From: Novosphingobium sp. AAP83
GTDB taxonomy: Bacteria > Pseudomonadota > Alphaproteobacteria > Sphingomonadales > Sphingomonadaceae
Assembly: GCF_001295795.1 (NCBI RefSeq)
Contig: NZ_LJHY01000001.1
Coordinates: 124,001-188,000 of the forward strand
DNA length: 64,000 nucleotides
Reading direction: 5' to 3'
The translations under genes and the position numbers were made by a program. Below the pieces are notes generated by a model. That model saw only the letters and a program-made list of their open reading frames with translations. It did no database searches and had not been told where the DNA came from. The first letter of the stretch is position 1. Every line of letters starts with the position of its first letter. Below, in pieces: positions 24,901 through 33,476 of the stretch.

Positions 24901-25965
24901 TTAAAGCAGCAAGTGCCCGGTGCGGTCGCGCTTGGTATCGAGATAGCGCTGGTTGTGGGGGTTGGCGGGAAGCTGGTGCGCAACGCGTTCGGTCACCTCC
25001 ACGCCCAGTGCCTGCAAGGTTGCCACCTTTTGCGGATTGTTGGTGAGCAGGCGCAGCCGGTTGACGCCCAGCAGATCGAGCATCCGTGCCGCCACCGGAA
25101 AATCGCGCGCTTCGCTGGGCAGGCCGAGCCTTTCGTTGGCATCGACTGTATCAAAGCCCTGATCCTGCAATTCATAGGCGCGCAGCTTGTTCACAAGCCC
25201 GATCCCGCGCCCTTCCTGCCGCAGATACAGCAGCACGCCCCAGCCGCCCGCATTGGCCTCCTGCGCCATTTGTGATAGCGCCGCGTCAAGCTGCGGGCCG
25301 CAATCGCATTTGAGGCTGCCGAGCACATCACCGGTCAGGCATTCGCTGTGCAGCCGCACCAGCGGTTCGCGCTCGCTGGTTTGCGTGCCAAGGATCAGCG
25401 CGACATGTTCGCGCAAGTCATCGCGCGCGCGGAACGCGACGATTTCGGCGTGTTCGCAGGCATGGACGGGCAGGCGCGCGCGGGCTTGGATCGTCAGGTT
25501 CAGCGGGTCTTTGAACTGCGCCAGATCGGCGGCAGACACTTCGGCAGCGGTTTCAATGCCGGTGGAAACCATGAACGCGGGCAGGATACCGGCCAGCCGC
25601 GCCAGTTCCATCGCTGCTGTCGCGGCTTCAACTGCTTCGATGGGGTCAGCCTTGAACGGCCCGCGCAAGGGGCTGCCAAGGTCTTGCGCCGGATCGGCAA
25701 GGTTGCGCGCGGCTGAAAGGCTGAACGGGTCTGCACCACGGATCAGCACAGGCGCTTGCGGAACGGCGGCATCGCGCTGGTTCGCCAGCTTCAGCGTGGC
25801 GGCGCGCGCATCAGAAATTAGCAGGCGCGCGGCATAGATGCCGGGCTGGGCAAAGGCGGTTTCGGCGGGCAACAGATCAAGCGCGCCGTCCGCACTGGTG
25901 ACGCGGATGGCCCAACCGTGGCGCAATGCGTCAAGCGCAAGGGCGACGTTGCGCGACCCGCTCAA
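24901..25965 (-). CDS. ribA: GTP cyclohydrolase II (riboflavin biosynthesis)
   Basis: The C-terminal half is a complete Rib[21 protein letters not shown] with the three zinc cysteines, [26 protein letters not shown] and LLTNNPQKV. It opens GTP to the pyrimidine precursor of riboflavin. The first ~150 residues of this 354-residue protein resemble a shrunken N-terminal extension, not an active RibB (3,4-dihydroxybutanone-phosphate synthase) domain. The most upstream start is TTG at 25963-25965, overlapping the xth stop (TTGA), so xth and ribA are coupled. Confidence 0.92.
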   Translation of the reverse strand: MSGSRNVALALDALRHGWAIRVTSADGALDLLPAETAFAQPGIYAARLLISDARAATLKLANQRDAAVPQAPVLIRGADPFSLSAARNLADPAQDLGSPLRGPFKADPIEAVEAATAAMELARLAGILPAFMVSTGIETAAEVSAADLAQFKDPLNLTIQARARLPVHACEHAEIVAFRARDDLREHVALILGTQTSEREPLVRLHSECLTGDVLGSLKCDCGPQLDAALSQMAQEANAGGWGVLLYLRQEGRGIGLVNKLRAYELQDQGFDTVDANERLGLPSEARDFPVAARMLDLLGVNRLRLLTNNPQKVATLQALGVEVTERVAHQLPANPHNQRYLDTKRDRTGHLLL

Positions 25966-26753
25966 ACGTCAATCTCGGTGATCAGCGGGATGTGGTCCGA
26001 AGGCTGGTCCCACTTGCGCGTTTCTTCGACAAAGCGGTGCCCGCGCGTTTGCGCTGCGGCCTGCGGCGAGGCCCACATGTGATCGAGGCGGCGGCCCTGA
26101 TCCTTGGCGCGCCAATAGGAGCGGTACGACCACCACGAATAATTGCGTTCCGGCGCGGGGATATGCTTGCGGCCCAGATCGACCCAGCCATGCGCATCGG
26201 CAAAGCGTTGCAGCGTCTCCACCTCAAGCGGGGTGTGGCTGACGACTTTGAGCAGCGCCTTGTGGTTATAAACGTCGCACTCCAGCGGCGCGATGTTGAA
26301 ATCGCCGACGATCATGGTGGGGCGATCAATTGCTTCGGCCCAGCGCGTCATGCGTTCAAGGAAATCGAGCTTCTGCCCGAACTTGGCGTTCACCTCGCGG
26401 TCGGCCACATCGCCGCCTGCGGGGATATAGACGTTTTCGAGGATCAACCCCTGACCCGGCCCGGTCAGTTCAACGCCGATATGCCGCGCCTCGCCATTGT
26501 CCTGCCAATCGTGTTTGCTAAATTCGCGGAAGGGAATGCGGCTGACCGTGGCGACGCCGTGATAGCCCTTCTGGCCATGCACTGCGCGATGGGTATAGCC
26601 CAGCTTTTCAAACACTTCGTGCGGAAACAGGTTCTCCGGCGTCTTGATCTCCTGCAAGCACAGCACATCAGGCGCTTCCTGCAAAAGAAAGCGTTCGACC
26701 TGATCGGCGCGGAGGCGGACCGAATTGATGTTCCAAGTGGCAATAGAGATCAT
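25962..26753 (-). CDS. xth: Exodeoxyribonuclease III
   Basis: Mg-dependent AP endonuclease/3'-5' exonuclease of base-excision repair, 263 residues. Signature segments are [29 protein letters not shown] (metal-binding Glu), VGDFNIAP (catalytic Asp/Asn), and [10 protein letters not shown] with the terminal catalytic Asp-His. It is followed by ribA with overlapping stop/start codons. Cytoplasmic. Confidence 0.95.
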   Translation of the reverse strand: MISIATWNINSVRLRADQVERFLLQEAPDVLCLQEIKTPENLFPHEVFEKLGYTHRAVHGQKGYHGVATVSRIPFREFSKHDWQDNGEARHIGVELTGPGQGLILENVYIPAGGDVADREVNAKFGQKLDFLERMTRWAEAIDRPTMIVGDFNIAPLECDVYNHKALLKVVSHTPLEVETLQRFADAHGWVDLGRKHIPAPERNYSWWSYRSYWRAKDQGRRLDHMWASPQAAAQTRGHRFVEETRKWDQPSDHIPLITEIDV

Positions 26754-26873
26754 GCCATGGGCTTTAGGGTTGTGAGGCGGGGTTTGCTAGATGGGATGTG
26801 GGGGTAGGCGATCTAATGTCGAGGTGCATCTGCCATCGCATCAGTCCCCGCGCAGACCGAAACACAGCCCGTT

Positions 26874-27629
26874 TTATTGGAGTGTTCCCAAATAAAAATC
26901 GCCTTCCGTGACTGTTGATAGCTTACGGAGAATTTCCGGGTCATCCTGAGTCGCGGAAATCAATTGGCCCCTTTGGGTTAGGAGCCACACCAGCCTCTTC
27001 TCGATGCCAGTCGTCACCGGATCATCGGTGATTTGCACGGTGATGCGGCGCAGGGACACGCCTTGGCCAAAGGATGCGGCAAGATTGTCCGGATCGACCC
27101 GCTCCACCGTCTTGGGATCACGAACATCGCGAAACCGCACCATGATAGGATAACCCCCAACCGGCTTTTGATCGGCGAAACGTGGAGCAAACCAGCGCGG
27201 GACGACGTTCAGCTTGCGGTTGGCACGCACAGCTTCAATCTTCGCGCCAAAGCGATCATCAATGGGAATCGATGGATCATCAGGCTCGGGCGTAACACCT
27301 GACATGATGCCCGCCGCCCAACCATGCGAAGCTTCACTGCGCAGGAGGACAAACAGGGTCTGGCCCGGTGCAATATCCACCGCCACCGCCTCCCCCTTGG
27401 CCTGCGCAGAGGCACCGCCCAGCGTGGTCCCGACCTCGCCTGCGGTCACTTCGATCACGCTTGATCCCGTTCGCAAGCCTTGGGGCGTATCAACCTCGAC
27501 CGTCAGGCGATAGCGGAAGGGTTTATAGCTTTTGACAAGCCCGCAACCGCCCAACAGCGCCATCGCACCGCCAGCAAACCATCCCAACGCCGCCCGCCGC
27601 GCGATTCCATTGCCGCCCCGATCACTCAT
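26874..27629 (-). CDS. Predicted lipoprotein of unknown function
   Basis: A 251-residue protein with a twin-arginine-like start (NGIARRAALGWFAGGAMALL) and a lipobox GGCG. The body has beta-rich segments (PFRYRLTVEVDTPQGLRTGS, IMVRFRDVRDPKTVERVDP) and no enzyme motif that I know. The mention of derived quantities such as DPVTTGIEKRL is not diagnostic. It is likely a periplasmic or outer-membrane-facing lipoprotein found in sphingomonads. It is followed by xth and ribA on the same strand after a 120-base gap. Confidence 0.7.
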   Translation of the reverse strand: MSDRGGNGIARRAALGWFAGGAMALLGGCGLVKSYKPFRYRLTVEVDTPQGLRTGSSVIEVTAGEVGTTLGGASAQAKGEAVAVDIAPGQTLFVLLRSEASHGWAAGIMSGVTPEPDDPSIPIDDRFGAKIEAVRANRKLNVVPRWFAPRFADQKPVGGYPIMVRFRDVRDPKTVERVDPDNLAASFGQGVSLRRITVQITDDPVTTGIEKRLVWLLTQRGQLISATQDDPEILRKLSTVTEGDFYLGTLQ

Positions 27630-27684
27630 CCACGCTCACCTGCAAATCTGTCGCGATTATGGCATTTGCAAACACACCCGCCGT

Positions 27685-27768
27685 AAACCCACCCCCGGCC
27701 CCTCCCTTAAGGGAGGAGAGCGAGACTTATTGAGCCAAAGGCGAAATTAGTCGCCGCGGGGAGGGTTT
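27685..27768. repeat. Palindromic intergenic repeat with perfect 16-bp core
   Basis: The core CCTCCCTTAAGGGAGG (27701-27716) is a perfect palindrome. It lies in a longer imperfect inverted repeat whose arms begin AAACCCACCCCCGGC (27685) and end GCCGCGGGGAGGGTTT (27753-27768). This is the style of a dispersed sphingomonad intergenic element. It occupies most of the 263-base gap before higA; I see no gene there. Confidence 0.65.
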
Positions 27769-27892
27769 CCGAACCCATCGTGCTGGCAAACCACATAATC
27801 ACCAAAGCTGTGCTGCAAATGGATAACGCGATGATCTTAAGAAACGGACGACAATCACCACCACATCGGCGCTTTCGCGAAGGTCTGTTTCC

Positions 27893-28177
27893 TCAAGCCG
27901 CTTCCTGCAACCGCCGCACAACAGGCTGCACATGCTGGCGCGCGCGCCACAGATCGTAGTTCGCCTGCATCGCCAACCACGCCCGCGCCGTGCTTGCGCC
28001 TGCCTGTTCCAGCCGCAAGGCCAGATCGGGGCTGATCGCGGCCTTGCCGTTCAGCACTCGTGAAAGCGCAACACGCGACATGGCAAGGCGACTGGCCGCT
28101 TCGGTGACGGACAGGTTGAGCGCCGTGATCACTTCATCGCGGAGCAGTTCGCCGGGATGGGGAGGGTTGTGCATCAT
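27893..28177 (-). CDS. higA: HigA-family antitoxin
   Basis: A 94-residue XRE-type protein with the HigA opening MMHNPPHPGELLRDEV and helix-turn-helix SVTEAASRLAMSRVALSRVL-NGKAAIS. It should neutralise HigB and repress the operon. ATG 28177 has GAGG eight bases upstream; earlier in-frame ATGs are badly spaced. It follows higB by ten bases, the toxin-first order characteristic of higBA. Confidence 0.92.
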   Translation of the reverse strand: MMHNPPHPGELLRDEVITALNLSVTEAASRLAMSRVALSRVLNGKAAISPDLALRLEQAGASTARAWLAMQANYDLWRARQHVQPVVRRLQEAA

Positions 28178-28187
28178 GGTCATGACC

Positions 28188-28466
28188 TCAATGGTAATCC
28201 TGATAATCAACAAGTTCGGCGTCTGTCCCGACGAAGCGGAAGGTGATGCGCCAATTGCCATTGACCCAGACTGACCAATGACCTTTCAAATCGCCCTTCA
28301 ACGGGTGCAGTTTGAAGGACGGCAAATTTATGTCCTCTGGACCAGCCGCCACTTCGAGGAGACCCAGAATGTTCCGGATTTTCTTCACATGCGAGGCTTG
28401 GATGCCCCGCGTTGTGCCGGTGTTATAAAAAGCCTCAAGCCCTTTGTGCCGGAATCCGATTATCAT
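28188..28466 (-). CDS. higB: HigB-family toxin (RelE/ParE superfamily mRNA interferase)
   Basis: A 92-residue protein with the HigB pattern MIIGFRHKGLEAFYNTGTTR, KIRNILGLLEVA, FKLHPLKGDLKGHWSVWVNG and NWRITFRF, i.e. the whole compact RelE fold including the basic and aromatic residues used on ribosome-bound mRNA. A perfect palindrome at 28477-28496 lies just before its start and probably is the HigA operator. The pair appears intact. Confidence 0.92.
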   Translation of the reverse strand: MIIGFRHKGLEAFYNTGTTRGIQASHVKKIRNILGLLEVAAGPEDINLPSFKLHPLKGDLKGHWSVWVNGNWRITFRFVGTDAELVDYQDYH

Positions 28467-28476
28467 GATTATTTGT

Positions 28477-28496
28477 ATCGCGTATCGTTACGCGAT
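28477..28496. promoter_or_regulatory. Probable higBA operator
   Basis: ATCGCGTA-tcgt-TACGCGAT is a perfect inverted repeat with eight-base arms, ending 10 bases before the higB start codon. Its position over the expected promoter fits autorepression by the HigA-HigB complex. The assignment is inferred from location and symmetry. Confidence 0.65.
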
Positions 28497-28583
28497 GCAA
28501 GGCTTGTCCACTTGGCAGCCTTTGTAACGCGGGGCGGCACGGCGGCTTTCAATCCTCTCAGGACGAAAAGCCGCCGCTCACGC

Positions 28584-29468
28584 TCACAAATTCGCGGCAA
28601 ACAGTGCCAGCATGCGGCCCCATGCCTTTTCGGCTTGGGCTTTGTCATAGATCGGGGCGTCGAGGGTGCACCAGCCGTGTTGGGCGGGGTAAACTTCGAT
28701 TTCGGCGGGGCGGGCAGCGGTATCGGCGGCGGCGCGGAGTTTGGTTTTTTCGTCTGGCGCGCGTTCATCATCGTTTTGGGCGATGGCGATGAGGTAGGCG
28801 GCTTTGGTTTTGGGCAGCAGGTTGATCGGGCTTTCGGGCGCATCGCCAACAAGGCCGCCGCCGTGGAACGAGGCGGCAGCGCCGACGCGGGCGGGGTTGG
28901 CAAAGGCGGTGCGCACGGTGAACGGGCCGCCCATGCAATAGCCGCACGAGCCGATCTTCTTTTGGGTATCGACTTCAGGCTGTTTATCGAGCCAGTTCAC
29001 GAAGGCGGCGGCATCGGAAACCGTGCCCGCAGGCGTGATCGCGGCGATCATGGGCTTGAGCTTTTCCTGCCCCGGCGGCGTGCGCCATTCCATCAGCGAA
29101 TTGAGGATCGGGACCGGGCTGGAGCGGTAATACTGGTTGACCACCAGCACGGCAAAGCCCGCTTCGGCCAATTGCGTGCCCATCGCCTTATAAGCATCGC
29201 GCAAGCCGGCGATATCGGGCCACATGATCACGGCGGCGTGTTTGCCCTTGGCGGGGGTGACGAAGAAGGCGTCGGCCTTGCCATCAGGCGTATCGATGGT
29301 GACGGTGCGACTCTTCGTTGCAGGGCCAGCCGCCCCGTTGGCGGTGGTGCAACCCGGCAGCAGCGAGAATGCTGCGACGCCTGCGCCGATTGTTGCAAAA
29401 TCGCGTCGGTTCACGCCTGCTTTGCGTTCCCACACAGCGTTCTCGGCTTCGGTGAATTCATCGCACAT
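28584..29468 (-). CDS. Dienelactone hydrolase family protein with Tat-like leader
   Basis: The 294-residue protein begins with a leader containing NRRDFATIGAGVAAFSLLPGC, suggesting Tat export and possible lipidation, then a DLH-type alpha/beta hydrolase: MWPDIAGLRDAYKAMGTQLA, GSCGYCMGG (nucleophilic Cys), IAQNDDERAPDE (acid) and AQHGW (His). Dienelactone hydrolases open lactones in aromatic degradation, but exported homologues have uncertain substrates. The ATG at 29468 has GGAAACTGG nearby. No partner genes of a catechol pathway are visible. Confidence 0.85.
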   Translation of the reverse strand: MCDEFTEAENAVWERKAGVNRRDFATIGAGVAAFSLLPGCTTANGAAGPATKSRTVTIDTPDGKADAFFVTPAKGKHAAVIMWPDIAGLRDAYKAMGTQLAEAGFAVLVVNQYYRSSPVPILNSLMEWRTPPGQEKLKPMIAAITPAGTVSDAAAFVNWLDKQPEVDTQKKIGSCGYCMGGPFTVRTAFANPARVGAAASFHGGGLVGDAPESPINLLPKTKAAYLIAIAQNDDERAPDEKTKLRAAADTAARPAEIEVYPAQHGWCTLDAPIYDKAQAEKAWGRMLALFAANL

Positions 29469-29719
29469 GCGCCAGTTTCCTTCGCTAACCGTCCATTGCC
29501 CAGATTAGCGGGGATGCATGACTAAACAAGAGACTGGAAAAGAAAGGTGAAAAGCACGAGCCTTGCAATTTTCCTCTCGCATTCATCGTAAAAATTGTTA
29601 GCGTTGTCGCAATGATAAACGGCTTGGGAGAGTCGGCATGATTGATGGCGCAAGGCGCTCTGTTTCAGAGTGGGGCCCAAGGTGATGACCGCCAGGGCAG
29701 CAGTTTTGAATGCGGACGA

Positions 29720-30211
29720 TCAAATCGTCCAGCGTCCGATCCGGCTGAGCACGGTCGCAGCGGTGCGCCGAAAAGCCTCACGATCACGCGTGGGAACGCC
29801 TTTGAACAAATCGGTACTGACATTGGCCATGGCGGGCAGTGTGCGTGCAAACAGCGCTTGTCCCGCATCGGTCAGGCGGACAGGTTTGCGGCGGCGGTTT
29901 GTTTGGTCGAAGCCTGGTTCGACCAGCCCGCGCTGGATCAAGCTAGCAAGTGCGCGGCTGACGTTCATCGGGGCAACGCCCATGATACCGGACAATTCGT
30001 GTCCGGCCAATTCGCCTTCACCGCCCAGCGCCAGCACGATTCGCAAATCGGTGGTGGTGATGTTCATCGGATCAGCCACACCTTCACGCATCGGACCACC
30101 GATAAACGTACCCAGTTTGAGCAGATCGATCAGGAGGGCAACCTCGCTGTCAAGCCCGAGATCGGCAACTGCGACTTCGGTTTTCGGGATTGGTGGTATC
30201 TGGTTGTTCAT
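29720..30211 (-). CDS. MarR-family transcriptional regulator
   Basis: A 163-residue winged-helix protein with ITTTDLRIVLALGGEGELAG, HELSGIMGVAPMNVSRALASL (recognition helix region) and LVEPGFDQTNRRRKPVRLTD (wing), the MarR arrangement. AAAGG precedes the ATG. It is divergent from a TonB-dependent receptor, and both share a 190-base intergenic region with inverted repeats, so it probably controls the receptor and the nearby aldehyde dehydrogenase set. The ligand is unknown. The 250 bases downstream (29469-29719) hold no supported gene. Confidence 0.88.
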   Translation of the reverse strand: MNNQIPPIPKTEVAVADLGLDSEVALLIDLLKLGTFIGGPMREGVADPMNITTTDLRIVLALGGEGELAGHELSGIMGVAPMNVSRALASLIQRGLVEPGFDQTNRRRKPVRLTDAGQALFARTLPAMANVSTDLFKGVPTRDREAFRRTAATVLSRIGRWTI

Positions 30212-30314
30212 CGCAAGCCTTTATCGCCGTGTTCGCACCGGTGGGCAAGAGGGCGTGAGGGCGGCCATGAACCACTGTGGATTTTTTGCACCACTTGCGG
30301 TGCGATGTGATCCA

Positions 30315-30361
30315 AACAAATGTTAGGCTTGCAAAGCTGAAATTAGTATGCCTTACTAACA
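30315..30361 (+). promoter_or_regulatory. Shared upstream motif and inverted repeat before the TonB receptor
   Basis: AACAAATGTTAG-GCTTGCA at 30315-30333 recurs almost exactly before the SnoaL-like gene (33006-33023). It is followed by TTAGTA-tgcct-TACTAA (30343-30359), a perfect inverted repeat, and TGTTAG/CTAACA occur as outer half-sites (30321, 30356). These are candidate binding sites for the divergently encoded MarR protein. Confidence 0.5.
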
Positions 30362-30404
30362 ATTATTGAGGACAGTCTCGCAGAAGACTTTAAGGGAGAG
30401 GGAT

Positions 30405-32936
30405 ATGGCGAACGCCACACGTACCGCATCGTTTGTGCGCCTTTTTGCTGCGGCTAGCTCCGCAGCAATGGCTCTTAGTGCCACGACAACAGTGTTTGCG
30501 CAAGAAGCGCAAGCCGACGAGCAATCGCAGACGATTCAAGAAATCGTTGTTACTGCACAGTTCCGCGAACAGAAGCTGCAAGATACGCCGCTGGCGATTA
30601 CGGCCGTCACTGCAGAATTGATCGAAGCACGCAGCGCGACTAACCTTGCCGATGTAGCCAAAGCTGCACCAAGCGTGGTTCTGCGTCCTGCGTCGGCTTC
30701 GTTCGGTAACTCGATTACGGCCACGATTCGCGGGCTTGGGCAATTGGACTTCAATCCTGCGCTTGAACCCGGCGTTGGCATGTATATCGACGATGTGTAT
30801 TACCCGCGCCTGACCGGGGCAAACTTCGATCTGCTCGATGTTGAGCGTGTCGAAGTGCTGCGCGGCCCACAAGGCACGTTGACAGGCCGCAACTCAGAAG
30901 GTGGTGCCATCCGCTTCGTTTCGCGCAAGCCTACCGGCGAAGGCGGCAATGTCTCGGCTACTTATGGTAGCCGAAACCGCATGAACTTGCGCGCCACGGC
31001 TGATTTCAAGCTGACCGAGAACCTGTTTGCACGGATTTCGGGCACGTTTGCAGACCAAGGCGGCTATGTTGATGTGATCGACTATGGCTGCGCAGTCCCT
31101 GCCAGCGGCGTCCCATCAACCGTCGGTGGCACCAATTGCAATCTCTATAAGCAGGGCGATGTCGGCTATCGCGCGCTAAAGGGCATGCTGCGTTATGCCC
31201 CCAACGATGATCTCGATATCATGATTACTGCCGATTACATGAACGACGCGCGCAACAATGCGCCTGAAGTTCTGCTGTTTGGTACAGGCGGCAATCCTAA
31301 CACCCGCACATCCAACGGCCTACCGCTTAGCAACAACTTCATCTGCGGGCCGCGCTGCAACTATACAACAACCGGCAGCAACGCAGGCAGCTGGCAGGCT
31401 GGCGTGGCCATTCCGGGCTTGCAAGGATTGCCTCTGGCCGCAGTGGCAGGCCAGCAGCAAACCCTTTATGAGGGTTGGGGTGTTTCGGCCAACATCGATT
31501 ACAAGTTGACCGACAGCCTGCAAATCCAGTCGATCACTGCTTATCGTGCTTGGGATACGTCGTTCAGTGTGGATGGTGATTTGTCGCCGGCCAACACCCA
31601 GTTCGGCAACAACGCGCTTAGCCACTGGTTCTGGAGCCAGGAACTGCGCCTCAATGCAAAGCTCGCCGACAATCTGGATCTGACTGTCGGTGGTTACTAT
31701 TCGGACGAGTTGACCACGTATTACACGTTGCAGGACATCCGCTACGTTTCCGTTCCTGGTCTTCCTCCGGCACTGTCACCGCTGTTCCCGCTTCAGTTCA
31801 TTGGGAATGACCCGGTTGACACCGAAGCCAAGGGTGCATTCGGTACGCTGATCTACAAGCCAACCGAAGCCATGACGATCACGGCTGGCGTGCGCTACAG
31901 CGAAGACGCCAAGGACTATACGTTCTTCCGCTACAATCTTGACGGGCGCACGATCAACGCCTTCCTTGATGGCATCGGCGCAGTTTATGGCGCAGGTTTC
32001 AGCGGGCCCGATGTTCGCGATGCAAACAGAAACGGCAATGTGACCGAAATCGTTTCGTCACTGACCGGCCGTACCGCCAGCTTCCGTGGCAGCCGTTGGG
32101 ACTATCGCCTCAGCTTGGATTACCGCTTCTCGCCAGAAGTCATGGCCTACGCCACGACGGCGACGGGCTATAAGGCTGGTGGTGTTGGACCACGTCCGTT
32201 CAATGCTGCACAAGCACGCGGCTTCGGTCCGGAAGAAGTGACGTCTTATGAACTCGGCATCAAAACCGACCTTTTGGACCGTCGTCTGCGGGTGAACGTG
32301 TCCGGCTTCTACAACAACTTGAAGAATGCCCAGCTCACGCTGCTGGAATGCCCGCAGTTCGGTGGCCCCGGCCCATGCGCCTTGCCGCAAAACGCTGGTG
32401 ACGCAACGATCAAGGGTTTTGAATTTGAAGCGTTCTTCAATCCGGTTGCCGGCCTTCAGTTCGATGCTTCTGCCTCGTACCTCAAATACACTTATGACTG
32501 CGTAAACCCCGCAGTTGTCGGCTTGCCTGGTGGTGCGTGTTCGTCCGATCCAGCGGTTATTTCGCGCTTGGCTGATCAAGCGCAAGGCTGGCAGTGGAAC
32601 TTTGGTGCGCAATATGAAGCCGATCTTGGTAGCGCAGGTTCGCTGACTCCGCGGATTGACGTCAACCGTCAGAACGCATTGCCCGGCAACGTCCTGCGCG
32701 CTGCTCCAGGTTCGCCATCCGAGCAGTTCGGTCAGGTTCCAGGCTACACGATCACCAACGGTCGTCTGACATGGCGCAACGCAGAGCGTGATCTGGATAT
32801 CTCGCTTGAAGTGACCAACGTGTTCAACAAGTACTACTTCCTCAACAAGTTTGACCTATCGGGTTTGGCAGGAAGCATTCTGGGCCAGGTCGGTCGTCCA
32901 CGTGAATGGGCGCTGACGGTTCGCAAGAAGTTCTGA
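30405..32936 (+). CDS. TonB-dependent outer-membrane receptor
   Basis: The 843-residue protein has a signal peptide (ending ATTTVFA|QEA), the TonB-box-like IQEIVVTAQ, a plug domain (APSVVLRPASASFGNSITAT; RGPQGTLTGRNSEGGAIRFV) and a long 22-strand barrel ending in Phe (WALTVRKKF). Such receptors import large or scarce substrates using TonB energy; sphingomonads use many of them for aromatic and plant-derived compounds. GGGAGAGGG precedes ATG 30405. It is followed by a strong terminator. The linkage to an aldehyde dehydrogenase suggests a carbon-source, not iron, substrate. Confidence 0.95.
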   Translation: MANATRTASFVRLFAAASSAAMALSATTTVFAQEAQADEQSQTIQEIVVTAQFREQKLQDTPLAITAVTAELIEARSATNLADVAKAAPSVVLRPASASFGNSITATIRGLGQLDFNPALEPGVGMYIDDVYYPRLTGANFDLLDVERVEVLRGPQGTLTGRNSEGGAIRFVSRKPTGEGGNVSATYGSRNRMNLRATADFKLTENLFARISGTFADQGGYVDVIDYGCAVPASGVPSTVGGTNCNLYKQGDVGYRALKGMLRYAPNDDLDIMITADYMNDARNNAPEVLLFGTGGNPNTRTSNGLPLSNNFICGPRCNYTTTGSNAGSWQAGVAIPGLQGLPLAAVAGQQQTLYEGWGVSANIDYKLTDSLQIQSITAYRAWDTSFSVDGDLSPANTQFGNNALSHWFWSQELRLNAKLADNLDLTVGGYYSDELTTYYTLQDIRYVSVPGLPPALSPLFPLQFIGNDPVDTEAKGAFGTLIYKPTEAMTITAGVRYSEDAKDYTFFRYNLDGRTINAFLDGIGAVYGAGFSGPDVRDANRNGNVTEIVSSLTGRTASFRGSRWDYRLSLDYRFSPEVMAYATTATGYKAGGVGPRPFNAAQARGFGPEEVTSYELGIKTDLLDRRLRVNVSGFYNNLKNAQLTLLECPQFGGPGPCALPQNAGDATIKGFEFEAFFNPVAGLQFDASASYLKYTYDCVNPAVVGLPGGACSSDPAVISRLADQAQGWQWNFGAQYEADLGSAGSLTPRIDVNRQNALPGNVLRAAPGSPSEQFGQVPGYTITNGRLTWRNAERDLDISLEVTNVFNKYYFLNKFDLSGLAGSILGQVGRPREWALTVRKKF

Positions 32937-32959
32937 TTGGTGATGCGTTAAATGGGGGT

Positions 32960-32988
32960 GGGGCGGCCAGCAATGGCCGCCCCTTTTT
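32960..32988 (+). terminator. Intrinsic terminator of the TonB receptor gene
   Basis: GGGGCGGCCA and TGGCCGCCCC form a ten-base stem with loop GCAA, followed by TTTTT, 24 bases after the stop codon. This is a classic rho-independent terminator. Confidence 0.93.
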
Positions 32989-33005
32989 CTATTGGTTCAA
33001 ACCAT

Positions 33006-33023
33006 AACAAATGTTAGCTTGCA
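33006..33023 (+). promoter_or_regulatory. Second copy of the island upstream motif
   Basis: AACAAATGTTAGCTTGCA differs from the copy at 30315 by one missing G. It lies about 40 bases before the start of the SnoaL-like gene and so could be a promoter element or regulator site shared by both transcription units. Confidence 0.5.
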
Positions 33024-33061
33024 TACCTGATCCGAATCCGGCGGGATCAGGGGGAGAGTCT

Positions 33062-33463
33062 ATGCTGACGCGCACTGATTATGACCGCTATGCCGCAGCG
33101 TTTAACGCCAAAGACTATGACGCAGTGGCCGACTTCTATGTTGATCCGCCGTTGATGACATTTTTCGGCGTGGAAATCCGTTCGCGGCAGGCGCTCAAAG
33201 ATTTTTATGCCTTTCTGCATGATCACGTGAACGAAAGCGTGCGTGTGCTGAACTTTGCCGCATCCGAAACATTGACCGCGATTGACGGCGTGATCCGCGT
33301 TGAAGCGGTCAAGGATCTAACCCGTGAGGCGCTGGACGAACGCGGGCTCTTCGGCTTCTTTCCCATCACCAAGGGGGAAGTGCAGGAAATGCGGCAGTTT
33401 ATTTTCTATACCATTGAAAACGGCCTGATTGCGCGCGTTGAATGCGCACTGGCCCAGCCATAA
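33062..33463 (+). CDS. SnoaL-like / NTF2-fold protein of the catabolic island
   Basis: A 133-residue protein with MLTRTDYDRYAAAFNAKDYD, VADFYVDPPLMTFFG and EVQEMRQFIFYTIENGLIAR, the alpha+beta cone of nuclear transport factor 2-like enzymes. A GGGGGAGA ribosome site precedes ATG 33062. Thirteen bases separate it from the aldehyde dehydrogenase gene, implying an operon. It may be a small isomerase, dehydratase or binding protein for the island's substrate; nothing in the sequence fixes which. Confidence 0.85.
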   Translation: MLTRTDYDRYAAAFNAKDYDAVADFYVDPPLMTFFGVEIRSRQALKDFYAFLHDHVNESVRVLNFAASETLTAIDGVIRVEAVKDLTREALDERGLFGFFPITKGEVQEMRQFIFYTIENGLIARVECALAQP

Positions 33464-33476
33464 GAGGATGACAGCC

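Noticed and set aside
24901..25965. Bifunctional RibBA
   Set aside because: The N-terminal ~150 residues lack the acidic active-site motif of 3,4-dihydroxybutanone-phosphate synthase, so only GTP cyclohydrolase II is supported.
29638..29685. Fifteen-codon reading with a good ribosome site (GGGAGAG)
   Set aside because: Too short to support as a gene; no sign of conservation can be judged and it runs into the 3' end of the MarR gene.
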